A stretch of 64,000 nt of DNA, taken from positions 124,001 to 188,000 of the forward strand of contig NZ_CADEAR010000011.1 in NCBI RefSeq assembly GCF_902825325.1, in the 5' to 3' direction. A model generated the notes under the pieces. It was not told the origin of the DNA. It saw nothing but the letters and a program-made list of their open reading frames with translations, and ran no database searches. The position numbers and the translations under genes were made by a program. How positions within the stretch are numbered: position 1 is the stretch's first letter; each line of letters starts with the position of its first letter. Positions 42,331-53,504 of this stretch are shown in pieces. Origin of the DNA: Brucella tritici. Lineage in GTDB: Bacteria; Pseudomonadota; Alphaproteobacteria; Rhizobiales; Rhizobiaceae.

Positions 42331-44950
42331 TGACGATCCTTTGCGGCACCACGATAACCTTCTTCGGCGAGCCTCCATTGAGCGCAGCCTTGACGAAGTC
42401 AAGTTCGAGCACCGCCTGCTGGATGCTAGATTGATCAGCGTCGCGGGCGATTGTCAAATCCCCACGCTTCTTGCCGTTGATCTGCACCGGCATAACGATC
42501 TCGTTTTCCACCACCAATGCCGGATCGAATTCCGGCCAGGCGCTGCGGGCAACCAATGTTTCACGACCGGCAATCTTGCCGCCCAGCACAGCCAGACACT
42601 GTTCAGCCAGATGCGGCATCATCGGCGCCAGCATCAGGATGAGCTTTTCGGTGACGTCACGGACAGCACTCTTCAACTCGTCATCCGCATTGCCCGAAGC
42701 CACCTGCTGCAGGGAAGCAGCAGCCGTATTGACCAGCTCGTAAAGACGGGCGACGCCACGGTTGAAGGCGAGCTTCTCGATATCGTCGCCGACAGCCTTG
42801 ACCGCCTTGTGCGCAGCCTTGGAAACGACAAGGGCTTCGCCCTGCGTCCCGGTTTTGGGCGCAACGTCCTTCAGATGTTCGGCGGCTTCCGCCACCAGAC
42901 GCCAGACGCGCTGCACAAAACGATGGGCGCCTTCAGCACCGGCTTCCGTCCAGATCACGTCACGCTCGGGCGGCGAATCAGACAGCATGAACCAGCGCGC
43001 CGTATCGGCACCGTAGGAAGCGATAATGTCATCGGGATCGACAACATTCTTCTTCGACTTCGACATCTTCTCGATGGAACCGATTTCCACCGGCTCGCCT
43101 GTCGAGAGCAAGGTCGCGCTGCGCTTGCCGTCGGTTTCCTCAATACGAATATCGGCAGGCGCTACCCACTGGCCATTGGCCTTGTAGGTCTCGTGCACAA
43201 CCATGCCCTGCGTGAACAGGCCCTTGAACGGCTCATCGATGCCGACGTGACCGGCGACCTTCATCGCACGGGTGAAGAAACGCGAATAGAGCAGATGCAG
43301 GATCGCGTGTTCGATACCGCCGATATACTGATCGACCGGCAGCCAGTGATCGGCAACCTTGCGGTCGGTCGGCTCGTTTTCCCATGGTGCCGTAAAGCGG
43401 GCATAGTACCAGGACGAATCGACGAACGTGTCCATCGTATCGGTTTCACGGCGCGCATCAGCACCGCATTTCGGGCACTTCACATGACGCCAGGTCGCGT
43501 GACGGTCGAGCGGATTACCCGGACGGTCGAACTCGACATCGTCCGGCAGCTTGACCGGCAGATCGGCGCGCGGCACCGGATTGACGCCACAGCTTTCGCA
43601 ATGGATCATTGGAATCGGGCAGCCCCAGTAGCGCTGGCGCGAAATGCCCCAGTCACGCAGACGGAACTGCACCTTGCGCTCAGCCTGCGGGCTATTGCCG
43701 AGGCTGGTCTTTTCCAGACGATTGGCCACTTCATTGAAGGCCGCTTCCGGCGTCATGCCGTCGAGGAAGCGTGAATTGATCATCAGGCCGTCGTCGGTAT
43801 AGGCCGTTTCACCAATGCTGAAGCTTGCCGCGTCTTCACCCTTCGGCAGAACGACAGGCGTAACCTTCAATTTGTACTTGTTGGCGAAATCCAGGTCGCG
43901 CTGATCGTGCGCCGGGCAGCCGAACACTGCGCCCGTGCCGTATTCCATCAGGACGAAATTGGCGACATAGACCGGCAGTTCCCAGTTCTCGTCGAACGGG
44001 TGCTTGACCTTGACGCCGGTGTCGAAGCCCTTCTTTTCTGCCGTTTCAAGCGCTGCCAGCGATGTTCCATGGTGATGGCATTCCTCGATGAAGCCGGAAA
44101 GCGAAGCATTGTCTTCAGCCAGCTTCTTCGCCAGCGGATGATCGGCGGAAATAGCCACGAAAGCCGCACCGAACAGCGTGTCCGGACGGGTCGTATAGAC
44201 TTCGATTTCCGAGAAACCGGCAGGCGCGGTATTGCCGTCCAGCGCAAAACGGACCTGCAGGCCTTCCGACTTGCCGATCCAGTTGCGCTGCATCAGGCGA
44301 ACCTTTTCCGGCCACTGGTCGAGCGTGTCGAGACCGGCCAGCAATTCCTCGCTGAAATCGGTGATCTTGAAGAACCATTGCGTCAGTTCGCGCTGTTCGA
44401 CCAGCGCACCCGAACGCCAGCCGCGGCCATCCACCACCTGCTCGTTGGCGAGCACGGTGTTGTCGACCGGGTCCCAGTTGACCTTGGAGGTCTTGCGCGT
44501 CACCAGACCTTTTTCGAAAAGGTCGATGAACAGCATCTGCTGACGATGATAATATTCCACGTCGCAGGTCGCGAATTCACGCGCCCAGTCGAGCGAAAGG
44601 CCCATCGACTTGAGCTGGCTGCGCATCGTGGCGATGTTCTGGTAGGTCCATTCCTTCGGGTGAACCTTATTCTGCATCGCCGCGTTTTCCGCAGGCATGC
44701 CGAACGCATCCCATCCCATCGGATGAAGCACGTTGAAACCCTTGGCACGCTTGTAACGGGCGACAACGTCACCCATCGCATAGTTGCGCACATGGCCCAT
44801 ATGGATGCGCCCCGACGGATAGGGGAACATCTCGAGCACATAATATTTCTCGCGGCTGTCGCTATTGTCGGTTTCGAAGGTCCGGTCTTCTTCCCAGACT
44901 TTCTGCCAATGAGCTTCCGCCACGCGCGGATTATAACGTTCGGCTGCCAT
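42317..44950 (-). CDS. leuS: Leucyl-tRNA synthetase
   Basis: 877 residues, class I. The HIGH motif is HMGH (residues 50-53) in [17 protein letters not shown], and KMSKS is in [16 protein letters not shown]. The CP1 editing domain lies between ([16 protein letters not shown] is its hydrolytic core; [10 protein letters not shown] follows), and two zinc-like Cys pairs occur (CESCG, CPKCG). It charges tRNA-Leu and edits wrong amino acids. Operon with lptE downstream; divergent from the YggS gene. Confidence 0.97.
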   Translation of the reverse strand: MAAERYNPRVAEAHWQKVWEEDRTFETDNSDSREKYYVLEMFPYPSGRIHMGHVRNYAMGDVVARYKRAKGFNVLHPMGWDAFGMPAENAAMQNKVHPKEWTYQNIATMRSQLKSMGLSLDWAREFATCDVEYYHRQQMLFIDLFEKGLVTRKTSKVNWDPVDNTVLANEQVVDGRGWRSGALVEQRELTQWFFKITDFSEELLAGLDTLDQWPEKVRLMQRNWIGKSEGLQVRFALDGNTAPAGFSEIEVYTTRPDTLFGAAFVAISADHPLAKKLAEDNASLSGFIEECHHHGTSLAALETAEKKGFDTGVKVKHPFDENWELPVYVANFVLMEYGTGAVFGCPAHDQRDLDFANKYKLKVTPVVLPKGEDAASFSIGETAYTDDGLMINSRFLDGMTPEAAFNEVANRLEKTSLGNSPQAERKVQFRLRDWGISRQRYWGCPIPMIHCESCGVNPVPRADLPVKLPDDVEFDRPGNPLDRHATWRHVKCPKCGADARRETDTMDTFVDSSWYYARFTAPWENEPTDRKVADHWLPVDQYIGGIEHAILHLLYSRFFTRAMKVAGHVGIDEPFKGLFTQGMVVHETYKANGQWVAPADIRIEETDGKRSATLLSTGEPVEIGSIEKMSKSKKNVVDPDDIIASYGADTARWFMLSDSPPERDVIWTEAGAEGAHRFVQRVWRLVAEAAEHLKDVAPKTGTQGEALVVSKAAHKAVKAVGDDIEKLAFNRGVARLYELVNTAAASLQQVASGNADDELKSAVRDVTEKLILMLAPMMPHLAEQCLAVLGGKIAGRETLVARSAWPEFDPALVVENEIVMPVQINGKKRGDLTIARDADQSSIQQAVLELDFVKAALNGGSPKKVIVVPQRIVNVVA

Positions 44951-45072
44951 GACCGTATTTACTCGTACGAAGGTGATGCAATAAGGAGAGTCGATGTTTA
45001 ATGGCGACCTTCACCACGTATTGGCGAAAGCGTCAACCTTTTGCGGATGAAAAGCCTGAAAGCGAGAGTTTC

Positions 45073-45753
45073 ATGTCAGATATCGTAGCGAACCTGAACA
45101 CGGTCAAGGCCGCAATCGCCAATGCCGAACAGGAAGCACAGCGCGACAAGGGTTCCGTTACACTCGTCGCAGTGTCGAAAACCTTCGATGCGGAAGAAAT
45201 CCGCCCGGCACTCGACGCGGGCCAGCGCGTCTTCGGTGAAAACCGCGTACAGGAAGCACAAGCCAAATGGCCCCGACTGCGCGAGGATTATTCCGGCATC
45301 GAACTGCATCTGATCGGCCCGCTGCAATCCAACAAGGCCGCCGACGCCGTCGCTCTTTTTGATGTCATCGAAACCGTCGACCGCGAAAAGATCGCAGCCG
45401 CCTTGGCCAGCGAGATCAAAAAGCAGGGCAAGGCCCCGAAGCTTTACGTGCAGGTAAATACCGGACTTGAAGAACAGAAGGCCGGCATTGCGCCCAAAGA
45501 TGCCGTCGCCTTTGTCGAGCGCTGCCGCAAGGAACATGGTCTCGCCATCGAGGGGTTGATGTGCATCCCGCCTGCGGATGAAAATCCCGGCCCCCATTTC
45601 GCGCTTCTGGAAAAGCTCGCCCGCGAGGCACAGGTCGAAAAGCTTTCCATGGGCATGTCGGGCGATTACGAGACCGCCATCGGTTTCGGCGCGACATCGG
45701 TGCGTGTCGGCTCGGCCATCTTCGGCGGGCGGAGCTATACCGCCCCCGCCTGA
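45073..45753 (+). CDS. YggS-family PLP-binding protein
   Basis: 226 residues from the ATG at 45073; a frame open from 45001 is probably not used. The PLP Lys lies in LVAVSKTFDAEEI, and FGENRVQEAQAKW, LHLIGPLQSNK and LSMGMSGDYETAIGFGAT are the other cofactor contacts of this TIM barrel (core SMGMSGDYETAI). It has no known catalytic activity; members bind and buffer pyridoxal phosphate. It stands alone between leuS and usg. Confidence 0.93.
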   Translation: MSDIVANLNTVKAAIANAEQEAQRDKGSVTLVAVSKTFDAEEIRPALDAGQRVFGENRVQEAQAKWPRLREDYSGIELHLIGPLQSNKAADAVALFDVIETVDREKIAAALASEIKKQGKAPKLYVQVNTGLEEQKAGIAPKDAVAFVERCRKEHGLAIEGLMCIPPADENPGPHFALLEKLAREAQVEKLSMGMSGDYETAIGFGATSVRVGSAIFGGRSYTAPA

Positions 45754-45774
45754 ATCCTTTGTCCATCACCTATA

Positions 45775-46062
45775 TTAGTGCAGGACGATCTCGCCCTGCA
45801 CACTCCTCCAGTCCGAGGGGCCAAGCAGCCGGAAATGCGTGTAGCTGACCGAATGCAACGGCCCGTCAATCTCCCGATTCCAGAATTCGATGAAGTGATT
45901 GAGCACCGGAAAATCGGGCGCCAGATCATAATCCTGCCAGACGAAAAGCTGCAGCAGATGCGGATGATCGGGCAAGTGGTAGAAAACTTTCGCCGTCGTC
46001 AGACCATAACCGGCGAGCTGGAGTTCAAAGGCTGACTTTGCGTTCAAAGCGGACGTCGTCAT
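45775..46062 (-). CDS. usg: Usg family protein
   Basis: 95 residues. LQLAGYGLTTAKVFYHLPDHP and LLQLFVWQDYDLAPDFPVLN are the conserved Usg blocks (key parts YGLTTAKVFYHLPD and WQDYDLAPDFP). The family is alphaproteobacterial and has no proven function; it was named from a position upstream of a trp gene, which is not the case here. AAGGGGAAA precedes the ATG. Convergent with the YggS gene. Confidence 0.9.
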   Translation of the reverse strand: MTTSALNAKSAFELQLAGYGLTTAKVFYHLPDHPHLLQLFVWQDYDLAPDFPVLNHFIEFWNREIDGPLHSVSYTHFRLLGPSDWRSVQGEIVLH

Positions 46063-46392
46063 GGCGATTTCCCCTTTTTGTGAAGAGCCTTATTGTCAGG
46101 CTCCTGAATAGGAGATAATCACTCTAAATGGTTTTTAAACTGTAAAAACAATATATTAGCATCAGTCAGCAGCGAGTGCTGCCAGTTGCCATTTCTGACG
46201 ATGCGTCATTGTGGATCATAGACGCGCCGATTGTCTAATTTACCTTGCCCGCAATGGAAGGTAGACAGGGCACCCGATGGTCTCGCCTTTCACGGCAAGC
46301 CGTCTCATCCGGCGGGAGGTGCCGGTCAGTTTTTGGGTGCATTTATACGAGCGGGATATCGTCCGGCTCGCGGAATGCTGAAGGAGGAAATC
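46063..46392. other. Promoter gap before acs
   Basis: 0.33 kb between divergent usg and acs. An AT-rich stretch near 46121-46160 is a likely promoter core. GTCAGGCTCCTGA near 46095-46107 is a small dyad. A frame continuous with acs runs back to 46231, but GGAGG just before 46393 fixes the start. Confidence 0.5.
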
Positions 46393-48348
46393 ATGTCGGA
46401 AAAGCTTTACCCGGTCCTTGCCGAGGCAAAGAGAAACACGCTCATCGACAACGCAACTTATCTTGAATGGTATCAGGAAAGCGTGAGCGACCCGGACAGC
46501 TTCTGGGCAAAGCACGGACGACGCATCGACTGGTTCAAGCCTTTCACCAAGGTCAAGAACACCGATTTCAACGGCGACGTGTCCATCAAATGGTATGAGG
46601 ACGGCGTTACCAACGTTTCCTATAACTGTATTGACCGCCACCTGAAGAGCCGTGGCGATCAAGTCGCCATCATCTGGGAAGGCGACAATCCCTATATCGA
46701 CAAGAAGATCACCTATCGCGAACTGCATGAGAATGTCTGCCGCCTCGCAAATGTGCTGAAGAAGCACGGCGTGAAAAAGGGCGACCGCGTCACGATCTAT
46801 CTGCCGATGATCCCGGAAGCGGCCTATGCGATGCTGGCCTGCGCGCGCATCGGCGCTGTGCACTCGGTCGTCTTCGCCGGTTTCTCGCCGGAGGCACTGG
46901 CCGGTCGTATCGTCGACTGCGAATCCACTTTCGTCATCACGGCCGATGAAGGCGTGCGCGGCGGCAAGCCGGTTCCGCTGAAGGAAAACACCGATACCGC
47001 CATCGACATTGCTGCCAAGCAATATGTCATGGTCAACAAGGTTCTCACCGTGCGCCGCACCGGCGGCAAGGTGAGCTGGGGACCGGGTCGCGACCTCTGG
47101 TATCATCAGGAAGTCGCGAGCGTCGAACCGACCTGCGACCCGGAACCGATGAATGCGGAAGACCCGCTCTTCATCCTCTATACCTCCGGCTCGACCGGCA
47201 AGCCGAAGGGCGTGCTGCACACGACGGCTGGCTATCTCGTCTATGCATCGATGACGCACCAATATGTCTTCGACTATCATGACGGCGACATTTACTGGTG
47301 CACGGCGGATGTGGGCTGGGTGACGGGCCATTCCTATATCGTCTACGGCCCACTGGCCAACGGCGCGACGACATTGATGTTCGAGGGCGTGCCCAACTTC
47401 CCCGATCAGGGACGTTTCTGGGAAGTCGTCGACAAGCATCACGTCAACATCTTCTACACGGCCCCGACGGCCATCCGCGCCCTGATGGGCGCCGGCGATG
47501 AATTCGTCACCCGCTCGTCGCGCTCGACGCTACGCCTGCTCGGCTCGGTCGGCGAGCCGATCAATCCGGAAGCCTGGGAATGGTATTACAACGTCGTTGG
47601 TGACCAGCGGTCGCCGATTGTCGATACATGGTGGCAGACGGAAACCGGCGGCATTCTCATCACCCCGCTGCCCGGCGCAACGGACCTCAAGCCGGGTTCG
47701 GCAACGCGTCCTTTCTTCGGTATCAAGCCGGAACTGGTGGACAATGAAGGTGCCGTGGTTGAAGGTGCCGTGGACGGTAATCTCTGCATCATCGACAGCT
47801 GGCCAGGCCAGATGCGCACGCTTTACGGCGATCACGGGCGCTTCATCGAAGCTTATTTCTCGACCTATAAGGGCAAGTACTTCACCGGCGACGGCTGCCG
47901 TCGCGACGAAGACGGCTATTACTGGATCACGGGTCGCGTCGACGACGTGCTCAACATTTCCGGCCACCGCCTCGGCACGGCGGAAATCGAATCGGCACTC
48001 GTCTCGCATCACTCGGTTTCAGAAGCCGCTGTCGTAGGCTATCCGCATCCGATCAAGGGACAGGGCATCTATTGCTATGTCACGCTGATGACCGGCGAGG
48101 CCGTTCAGGACGAAGATGCGCTACGCAAGGAACTGACCCAGCACGTGCGCAAGGAGATCGGTCCTATCGCCACGCCGGACAAGATACAGTTCTCGCCGGG
48201 CCTGCCGAAAACCCGCTCGGGCAAGATCATGCGCCGCATCCTGCGCAAGATCGCCGAAGACGAGTTTGGTGCACTGGGCGATACCTCGACGCTGGCTGAT
48301 CCGGGCGTCGTGGACGATTTGATCGAAAATCGCCAGAACAAGAAGTGA
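46393..48348 (+). CDS. acs: Acetyl-CoA synthetase (AMP-forming)
   Basis: 651 residues from the ATG at 46393, with AAGGAGGA upstream. It activates acetate to acetyl-CoA through acetyl-AMP. The P-loop is [11 protein letters not shown]; the [16 protein letters not shown] and WWQTETGG blocks form the acyl site; the C-terminal lid has the catalytic and acetylatable Lys in [14 protein letters not shown]. Start [20 protein letters not shown] is the normal N terminus. Terminator follows at once. Confidence 0.97.
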   Translation: MSEKLYPVLAEAKRNTLIDNATYLEWYQESVSDPDSFWAKHGRRIDWFKPFTKVKNTDFNGDVSIKWYEDGVTNVSYNCIDRHLKSRGDQVAIIWEGDNPYIDKKITYRELHENVCRLANVLKKHGVKKGDRVTIYLPMIPEAAYAMLACARIGAVHSVVFAGFSPEALAGRIVDCESTFVITADEGVRGGKPVPLKENTDTAIDIAAKQYVMVNKVLTVRRTGGKVSWGPGRDLWYHQEVASVEPTCDPEPMNAEDPLFILYTSGSTGKPKGVLHTTAGYLVYASMTHQYVFDYHDGDIYWCTADVGWVTGHSYIVYGPLANGATTLMFEGVPNFPDQGRFWEVVDKHHVNIFYTAPTAIRALMGAGDEFVTRSSRSTLRLLGSVGEPINPEAWEWYYNVVGDQRSPIVDTWWQTETGGILITPLPGATDLKPGSATRPFFGIKPELVDNEGAVVEGAVDGNLCIIDSWPGQMRTLYGDHGRFIEAYFSTYKGKYFTGDGCRRDEDGYYWITGRVDDVLNISGHRLGTAEIESALVSHHSVSEAAVVGYPHPIKGQGIYCYVTLMTGEAVQDEDALRKELTQHVRKEIGPIATPDKIQFSPGLPKTRSGKIMRRILRKIAEDEFGALGDTSTLADPGVVDDLIENRQNKK

Positions 48349-48354
48349 CAAACA

Positions 48355-48381
48355 AAAAGGCCGGGAAGTTCCCGGCCTTTT
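48355..48381. terminator. Bidirectional terminator between acs and the ASCH gene
   Basis: AAAAGGCCGGG (48355-48365) and CCCGGCCTTTT (48371-48381), loop AAGTT. The stem is symmetric, has T-runs on both strands and lies between convergent genes; its end touches the stop of the ASCH gene. Confidence 0.9.
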
Positions 48382-48755
48382 CACATTGCGATTAGACATT
48401 CGCTTTCGACATCTATCGAATAGATTTTCCGCGCCGCAACGACCTGAAATATTTTTTCAAGCGGACGCATATGGGTGATCTCCCAAGCCAGCCAACCATC
48501 TTCGAAATATGAGGCACAAGCCGCTTTCATATCGTCACGTGTAAAGGGCCGAACACGACCAATCCGGACCAGTGCTACCGCATAGCCATCCGGATCGTAA
48601 TCGCCATCTTTCTCCAGAAACCGCTGATTCTCGACAATCAGCAAATCTTCGCCTGCATTGAGATTGGGAACCCAGCGTCTCACCTCCAGGGTTTTCTCCC
48701 CAGACGCTATTCGGCGACCGCTTGGAGCGACGATCGAGATTGCTTTTACCAGCAT
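48381..48755 (-). CDS. ASCH-domain protein (PUA-like)
   Basis: 124 residues. VKAISIVAPSGRRIASGEKTLEVRRW is the ASCH start, with SGEKTLEVRRW the key block, and EDLLIVENQ and ALVRIGRVRPFTRDD continue the beta barrel. ASCH domains bind RNA or act on modified nucleosides; some hydrolyse N4-acetylcytidine. The reaction here is not known. Its start is 24 bases after the DUF1674 gene, so the two may be co-transcribed. A small ATCGAT dyad lies at the start. Confidence 0.83.
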   Translation of the reverse strand: MLVKAISIVAPSGRRIASGEKTLEVRRWVPNLNAGEDLLIVENQRFLEKDGDYDPDGYAVALVRIGRVRPFTRDDMKAACASYFEDGWLAWEITHMRPLEKIFQVVAARKIYSIDVESECLIAM

Positions 48756-48779
48756 CGATAATCGATCCTCACAGGATAA

Positions 48780-48998
48780 TCAGAAATCGATCGACCGACC
48801 CTTTATCTCCCAATCGCCGAAACGGGCTGGATCCTTGCCGCCGCGTCCGCCGATTTCGCGGGGTGCTTCGTTTGCCTTTTCAGCTAAGCGGCGCGCCTCG
48901 GCTTCCTTCAGCGCGCGCTGGGCAGCAGGCGGCAGGTCTTCGAACGTGCGCTTGTCTACGTTTTCCGGGCTTTGGGTTGCTTCGGTTTTTTCGCTCAT
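48780..48998 (-). CDS. DUF1674 protein (SDHAF4-like assembly factor)
   Basis: 72 residues. The last third, EIGGRGGKDPARFGDWEIKG then RSIDF, is the DUF1674 signature shared with mitochondrial SDHAF4, which binds flavinylated succinate dehydrogenase subunit A during assembly. The N-terminal part is a charged helix. The same role is likely here but untested. CAGGA lies before the ATG. Upstream of the ASCH gene and divergent from htpX. Confidence 0.88.
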   Translation of the reverse strand: MSEKTEATQSPENVDKRTFEDLPPAAQRALKEAEARRLAEKANEAPREIGGRGGKDPARFGDWEIKGRSIDF

Positions 48999-49132
48999 CG
49001 ATCACATTCCTGTTGGCTGCATCAGCTCCCATTATTGAAGCGAAGCCTGTTCATACCCATCATATAGGCAGAAAGGTATCTGGTGCAAAACCCTTGCGGG
49101 TCATGTAGCCTAAGATTTGGAGACCGCCACGG

Positions 49133-50098
49133 ATGAATATGACAAAAACTGCCATGCTGATCGCCCTCATGACGGTCATGTTCATGAGCATCGGCTATTT
49201 GCTGGGCGGTGGCGGCGGCATGATGATTGCGCTTGTGATTGCAGTCGCCATGAACCTGTTCGGCTACTGGAACTCCGACAAGATGGTGCTGCGCATGTAC
49301 AATGCGCAGCAAGTGGACGAGCGCAGCGCGCCGGACTATTACCGCATGGTGAGCGGCCTTGCCGCCAATGCGGGCCTTCCCATGCCGAAAGTCTATATCA
49401 TCCACGAAGACCAGCCGAACGCTTTTGCCACAGGCCGCAATCCCGAAAATGCTGCCGTTGCAGCCACAACCGGGCTCCTCAACCGCCTGACGCCGGAAGA
49501 GGTCGCTGGCGTGATGGCGCATGAGCTGGCACACGTCCAGAACCGCGACACGCTGACCATGACAATCGTGGCAACCCTTGCCGGTGCCATATCCATGCTC
49601 GGCAATTTTGCTTTCTTCCTTGGCGGCAACCGCGAGAACGGCAACGGCATCATGGGCGTCGTCGGCACCATTCTTGCCATGATCGTCGCTCCCTTTGCCG
49701 CGATGATCGTACAGATGGCCGTCAGCCGCACCCGCGAATATGCCGCCGACAAGCGCGGCGCGGAAATCTGCGGCAATCCGCTGTGGCTGTCCTCGGCGCT
49801 GGGCAAGATCGCGCGCGGAGCCAAGGCCATCCCGAACGAGGAAGCCGAACACAACCCCGCGACCGCGCATATGTTCATCATCAATCCCTTGAGCGGGCGT
49901 GGAGCGGACAATCTTTTCTCGACACATCCCGACACCGACAACCGTATTGCAGCACTGGAACAGATGGCTGCCGAAATGGGCATCCGCTCCGCTGGAATGA
50001 CACCGCGTGCCGCTGCCCCTTCCCAAAGCAGTGGTCCATGGGGTAATGCAGGTAGTAACAGCAATGGCGGTTCCGGTTATCGAGGGCCGTGGTCATAG
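49133..50098 (+). CDS. htpX: Membrane zinc metalloprotease HtpX
   Basis: 321 residues. Zn motif HELAH is at 130-134 in [16 protein letters not shown]; the third ligand Glu lies in [14 protein letters not shown]. Four hydrophobic spans flank the protease domain, two at the N terminus (about 6-22, 28-45). HtpX degrades misfolded inner-membrane proteins with FtsH. The C-terminal tail after residue 290 is Gly/Ser/Asn-rich. GGAG lies ten bases before the ATG. A nested palindrome follows the stop. Confidence 0.95.
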   Translation: MNMTKTAMLIALMTVMFMSIGYLLGGGGGMMIALVIAVAMNLFGYWNSDKMVLRMYNAQQVDERSAPDYYRMVSGLAANAGLPMPKVYIIHEDQPNAFATGRNPENAAVAATTGLLNRLTPEEVAGVMAHELAHVQNRDTLTMTIVATLAGAISMLGNFAFFLGGNRENGNGIMGVVGTILAMIVAPFAAMIVQMAVSRTREYAADKRGAEICGNPLWLSSALGKIARGAKAIPNEEAEHNPATAHMFIINPLSGRGADNLFSTHPDTDNRIAALEQMAAEMGIRSAGMTPRAAAPSQSSGPWGNAGSNSNGGSGYRGPWS

Positions 50099-50189
50099 AG
50101 CATGATCCCGAAAAGTGGGAACCGCCTACGCGGAGAAAACAGTCCACTGGACTGTTTTCTGATCCCGCTTCGATCGGACAAGATCATGC
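50099..50189. repeat. Nested palindromic element after htpX (family A variant)
   Basis: AGCATGAT at 50099 and ATCATGCT at 50182 close the element. ATCCCGAAAAGTGGGAACCG follows the left end. In the middle GAAAACAGTCC (50135-50145) and GGACTGTTTTC (50149-50159) form a perfect 11-base hairpin. It lies between htpX and the methyltransferase gene and may stop or protect the htpX mRNA. Confidence 0.7.
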
Positions 50190-50222
50190 TTAAACAGACA
50201 TCATCTGATAAAGCAGAACAGT

Positions 50223-51617
50223 GTGAACGATAAAAAGCCCGCGCCGAAGCGTGGAAACAAAAAGCCACAATCCAACAACAGCGCTGCAGAGCTGCGCCCC
50301 GGTCTAGCCGCGCGCCTGACTGCGGCGCGGCTGCTTGGCGCGGTGATTGAAAAGAACACCTCGCTTGACGGCCTGACCGACAATACCCACGGTCATCCGC
50401 AATATCTGGCGCTGGAGCCGCGCGACCGCGCACTGGTTCGCGCTATTCTGGGTTCTGCGCTGCGCAATCGCGGCAGCATCGAACGCGCCATCAACAAGCG
50501 GCTCGACCGGCCATTGCCGGAAAATGCCGTGGCGCTGAAGCATCTTCTGCATGTCGCCATCGCGCAGATTTTCTATCTGAACCTGCCCGACCATTCGGCG
50601 GTCGATCTTGCGGTGGAAGCGGCGAACAACGATCCGCGCAACCGCAAATATGCCGGTCTCGTCAATGCACTGCTGCGTCGCCTTTCGCGCAACAAGGAAC
50701 GTGCTCTCGCCCACACGCTTGAGCCCGAAACCAATGTGCCGGAGTGGTTTGCCAAAAGCATCACCGACGCCTATGGCGCGGAAAAAGCAGCAGCCATTCT
50801 CGCCATGCATGCCTATGAGCCGCCGATCGATTTCACGGTCAAGGGCGACGCAAAGGCGTGGGCCGAAAAGCTCGGCGGCGTAGCATTGCCCAATGGTTCG
50901 GTGCGCCTGCAAACGGTTGAGGGTAATCTCACCGACCTGCCCGGCTTTGCCGAGGGCGACTGGTGGGTGCAGGATGTGGCCGCGAGCCTGCCTGCGCGCC
51001 TGATGGGTGATATCAAGGACAAACGGGTTGCCGACCTGTGCGCCGCCCCCGGCGGCAAGACCGCGCAGCTTGTGCTTCAGGGCGCCGACGTGACTGCGCT
51101 CGACCTGTCCGAAAACCGGCTCAAGCGCCTGCGTGGCAACCTGGAACGGCTCGGTTTCGAGGCGAAGACCGTCGCCACCAATCTGATGGATTTCCAGCCG
51201 GACGAACTGTTCGACGCCGTGCTTCTGGATGCGCCGTGCTCTTCCACCGGCACGGTGCGCCGTCACCCGGACGTGCCGTGGACCAAGACGCCGCAGGACA
51301 TTGCAAAACTCGCGGAACTTCAGGGCAAGCTTTTGGCCCACGCAGCTACTCTGGTCAAACCCGGCGGCGTAATCGTCTTTTCCAATTGTTCGCTGCATCC
51401 GCTCGAAGGCGAGGAAATGGCCCGCAAGGCGGCGGAAAATCCGCTGCTGGAGCCTTTCCCGATTACGGAGCAGGATTGCGCCGGATTGGATGGGTTGGTG
51501 ACGGCGGAAGGTTTTCTACGATCCACTCCGGCAGACCTGCCGCCGGATCGTTTTGAGGGCAATCCGCAAATGGCTGGCATGGACGGCTTCTTCGCGGCCC
51601 GCTTCAAGCGCATATAG
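50223..51617 (+). CDS. rsmB: RsmB-type 16S rRNA m5C methyltransferase
   Basis: 464 residues from a GTG at 50223. A basic head (MNDKKPAPKRGNKK) leads into a NusB-like RNA-binding domain to about residue 160, then a SAM methyltransferase: VADLCAAPGGKTAQL (motif I), ALDLSENRLKRL, DAPCSSTGTVRRHPD (motif IV with one Cys) and VFSNCSLHPLEG (motif VI with Cys). RsmB modifies C967 of 16S rRNA. The heparinase-like gene follows on the same strand after about 150 bases. Confidence 0.92.
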   Translation: MNDKKPAPKRGNKKPQSNNSAAELRPGLAARLTAARLLGAVIEKNTSLDGLTDNTHGHPQYLALEPRDRALVRAILGSALRNRGSIERAINKRLDRPLPENAVALKHLLHVAIAQIFYLNLPDHSAVDLAVEAANNDPRNRKYAGLVNALLRRLSRNKERALAHTLEPETNVPEWFAKSITDAYGAEKAAAILAMHAYEPPIDFTVKGDAKAWAEKLGGVALPNGSVRLQTVEGNLTDLPGFAEGDWWVQDVAASLPARLMGDIKDKRVADLCAAPGGKTAQLVLQGADVTALDLSENRLKRLRGNLERLGFEAKTVATNLMDFQPDELFDAVLLDAPCSSTGTVRRHPDVPWTKTPQDIAKLAELQGKLLAHAATLVKPGGVIVFSNCSLHPLEGEEMARKAAENPLLEPFPITEQDCAGLDGLVTAEGFLRSTPADLPPDRFEGNPQMAGMDGFFAARFKRI

Positions 51618-51770
51618 CAATCGCTGATAAATTAGCAAAACTGGCATAGGATGCATGACTTGCATCCTATGGTTAACGCTCGATTCACCATTTCAGTACA
51701 ATTGTATCAAAGGACACCGGCTGTTCGATCTGGCCGCAGAATAATGAAAAACGATAAGGAGAAAGACCGG

Positions 51771-53486
51771 GTGGCAGTTGCCCTCAGCGAAACCCCGCAC
51801 CTTTGGGGACTGGCCGTTGCACAGGCTTGGCGCAAGTTCAGCCGCCGTCTGCGCATGGGGCCTCTCTATCGCTGGCGCTTCACCGGCTTTACGCCGGACC
51901 GTATCCTGATCGCACCGCCTGATCTGCGCGTCGCCGACCCGCAATTGGCGCAGGAATTCTACCACGGCCGTTTTGCGCTGGCCGGTCGTCTGGTCGAAAC
52001 CGGCGGATTGTCGCCCTTCGCTGTCGAACCTCCGACGCCGGAATGGGAAGCAGCACTTCAGAGTTTCGGCTGGCTGCGCCATCTGAAAAGCGCCAATAGC
52101 GAACTGGCAACCGCCAACGCGCGCGCGCTCGTAGATGACTGGATGCGCATGTTCGGCAAGCGGATCGGTGGCATCGCCTGGTCGCCGGAAGTCACCGCCC
52201 AGCGCATCATCGCCTGGCTCCAGCATTCGAACCTCATTCTGTCGGGTGCCGAACTCCCCGCCTATCGCCGCTTCATGCGTTCGCTGGCCATGCAGGTACG
52301 TTACCTGCGCACCGTTGCAGCCGCCATGGATGATGGCGAAGAACGCTTACGCGCCCGCATCGCATTGGCATTCGCCGCTCTGGCTCTGCCTGTTTCGCCG
52401 CCGACTGCACGCGCCGCCCGGCGCAATCTCGAATATGAACTGAAACGCCAGATTCTGCCCGATGGCGGGCATATCTCGCGCAATCCCGTTACGGTTCTGG
52501 AACTTTTGGCCGATCTTTTGCCGCTTCGCCAGACCTATGCCAATGGCACGGAAGCACCGCCCAAGGCGCTGATCGAAGCCGTTGAGCGCATGTTGCCAGC
52601 ACTGCGTTTCTTCCGCCATCAGGATGGCAGCCTTGCGCTTTTCAACGGCGTCGGCCCGACCATGCCGGAACGCATCATCTCGGTTCTCAGGCATGATGAG
52701 ACCGCCGGATCACCGCTGACCCATGCCCCCTATTCCGGCTATGAACGGCTTTCGATGGGTTCGACCACCATCATCGCCGATACCGGACTGCCGCCGCCGG
52801 TCACCGCATCGCGGGATGCCCATGCCGGTTGTCTCGCCTTCGAAATGTCCTCCGGGCGCCAGCGCTATATCGTCAATTCCGGCATCGACCGTTTCGGTCC
52901 GCCGGAATTTCGTCCATTGGGCCGCTCGACGGCTGCGCACTCCACCGCCACCATCAACGACACCTCCTCGTGCCGTTTCAGCCTCAATGTCGGCCTTTCC
53001 AACATGATCGGCACCCCGATTATTGCAGGCCCCACCCGCGTGCAGCGCGACCGGATCGAGGAAATGGGGCGACAGGGTTTCGTCGCCAGCCATGACGGCT
53101 ATGCGCGCCTGTTCGGCATCTATCACGAACGCCGCCTCGTGCTGTCGCATAATGGCAGCGTCATTCAGGGTGCCGACCGGTTCTATCGTGGCGATGGCCG
53201 TCCGTTGAAGGCAAACGGACGCGACAATATTGCCGTCCGTTTCCACCTGCATCCGTCGGTCGATATTTCCTTCGATGAGAATGGGTTGATCGTTCTGTCG
53301 GCGGACCGCGACGATACCTGGGTCTTCTCCTGTTTTGAAGTTGCGCCGCAGCTGGAGGATTCGATCTTCTTTGCAGGCTTCCGCGGCCCCGTGACGTCGA
53401 AGCAGATCGTGCTCTCCTTCCCGGCATCAGAATTGCCGGAAGTGAACTGGCAGTTCAGCCGCGTCGCACTCGGCAGTTACGTATAA
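51771..53486 (+). CDS. Heparinase II/III family protein
   Basis: About 571 residues from a GTG at 51771 with AAGGAG upstream; an ATG at 51744 or the open frame from 51651 would lengthen it. The N-terminal half is an alpha/alpha toroid (WLRHLKSANSELATANARAL; PDGGHISRNP with the family block RQILPDGGHISRNP). The C-terminal half is the beta-sheet heparinase II/III domain (HAGCLAFEMSSGRQRYIVNSG; core RQRYIVNSGID). Members are lyases of acidic polysaccharides. There is no signal peptide, so it may act on internal or membrane-linked glycans. Cellular substrate unknown. The gene follows rsmB, a common order in Hyphomicrobiales, before purH. Confidence 0.85.
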   Translation: MAVALSETPHLWGLAVAQAWRKFSRRLRMGPLYRWRFTGFTPDRILIAPPDLRVADPQLAQEFYHGRFALAGRLVETGGLSPFAVEPPTPEWEAALQSFGWLRHLKSANSELATANARALVDDWMRMFGKRIGGIAWSPEVTAQRIIAWLQHSNLILSGAELPAYRRFMRSLAMQVRYLRTVAAAMDDGEERLRARIALAFAALALPVSPPTARAARRNLEYELKRQILPDGGHISRNPVTVLELLADLLPLRQTYANGTEAPPKALIEAVERMLPALRFFRHQDGSLALFNGVGPTMPERIISVLRHDETAGSPLTHAPYSGYERLSMGSTTIIADTGLPPPVTASRDAHAGCLAFEMSSGRQRYIVNSGIDRFGPPEFRPLGRSTAAHSTATINDTSSCRFSLNVGLSNMIGTPIIAGPTRVQRDRIEEMGRQGFVASHDGYARLFGIYHERRLVLSHNGSVIQGADRFYRGDGRPLKANGRDNIAVRFHLHPSVDISFDENGLIVLSADRDDTWVFSCFEVAPQLEDSIFFAGFRGPVTSKQIVLSFPASELPEVNWQFSRVALGSYV

Positions 53487-53504
53487 TCTGCCTCCCGCTG
53501 CTCC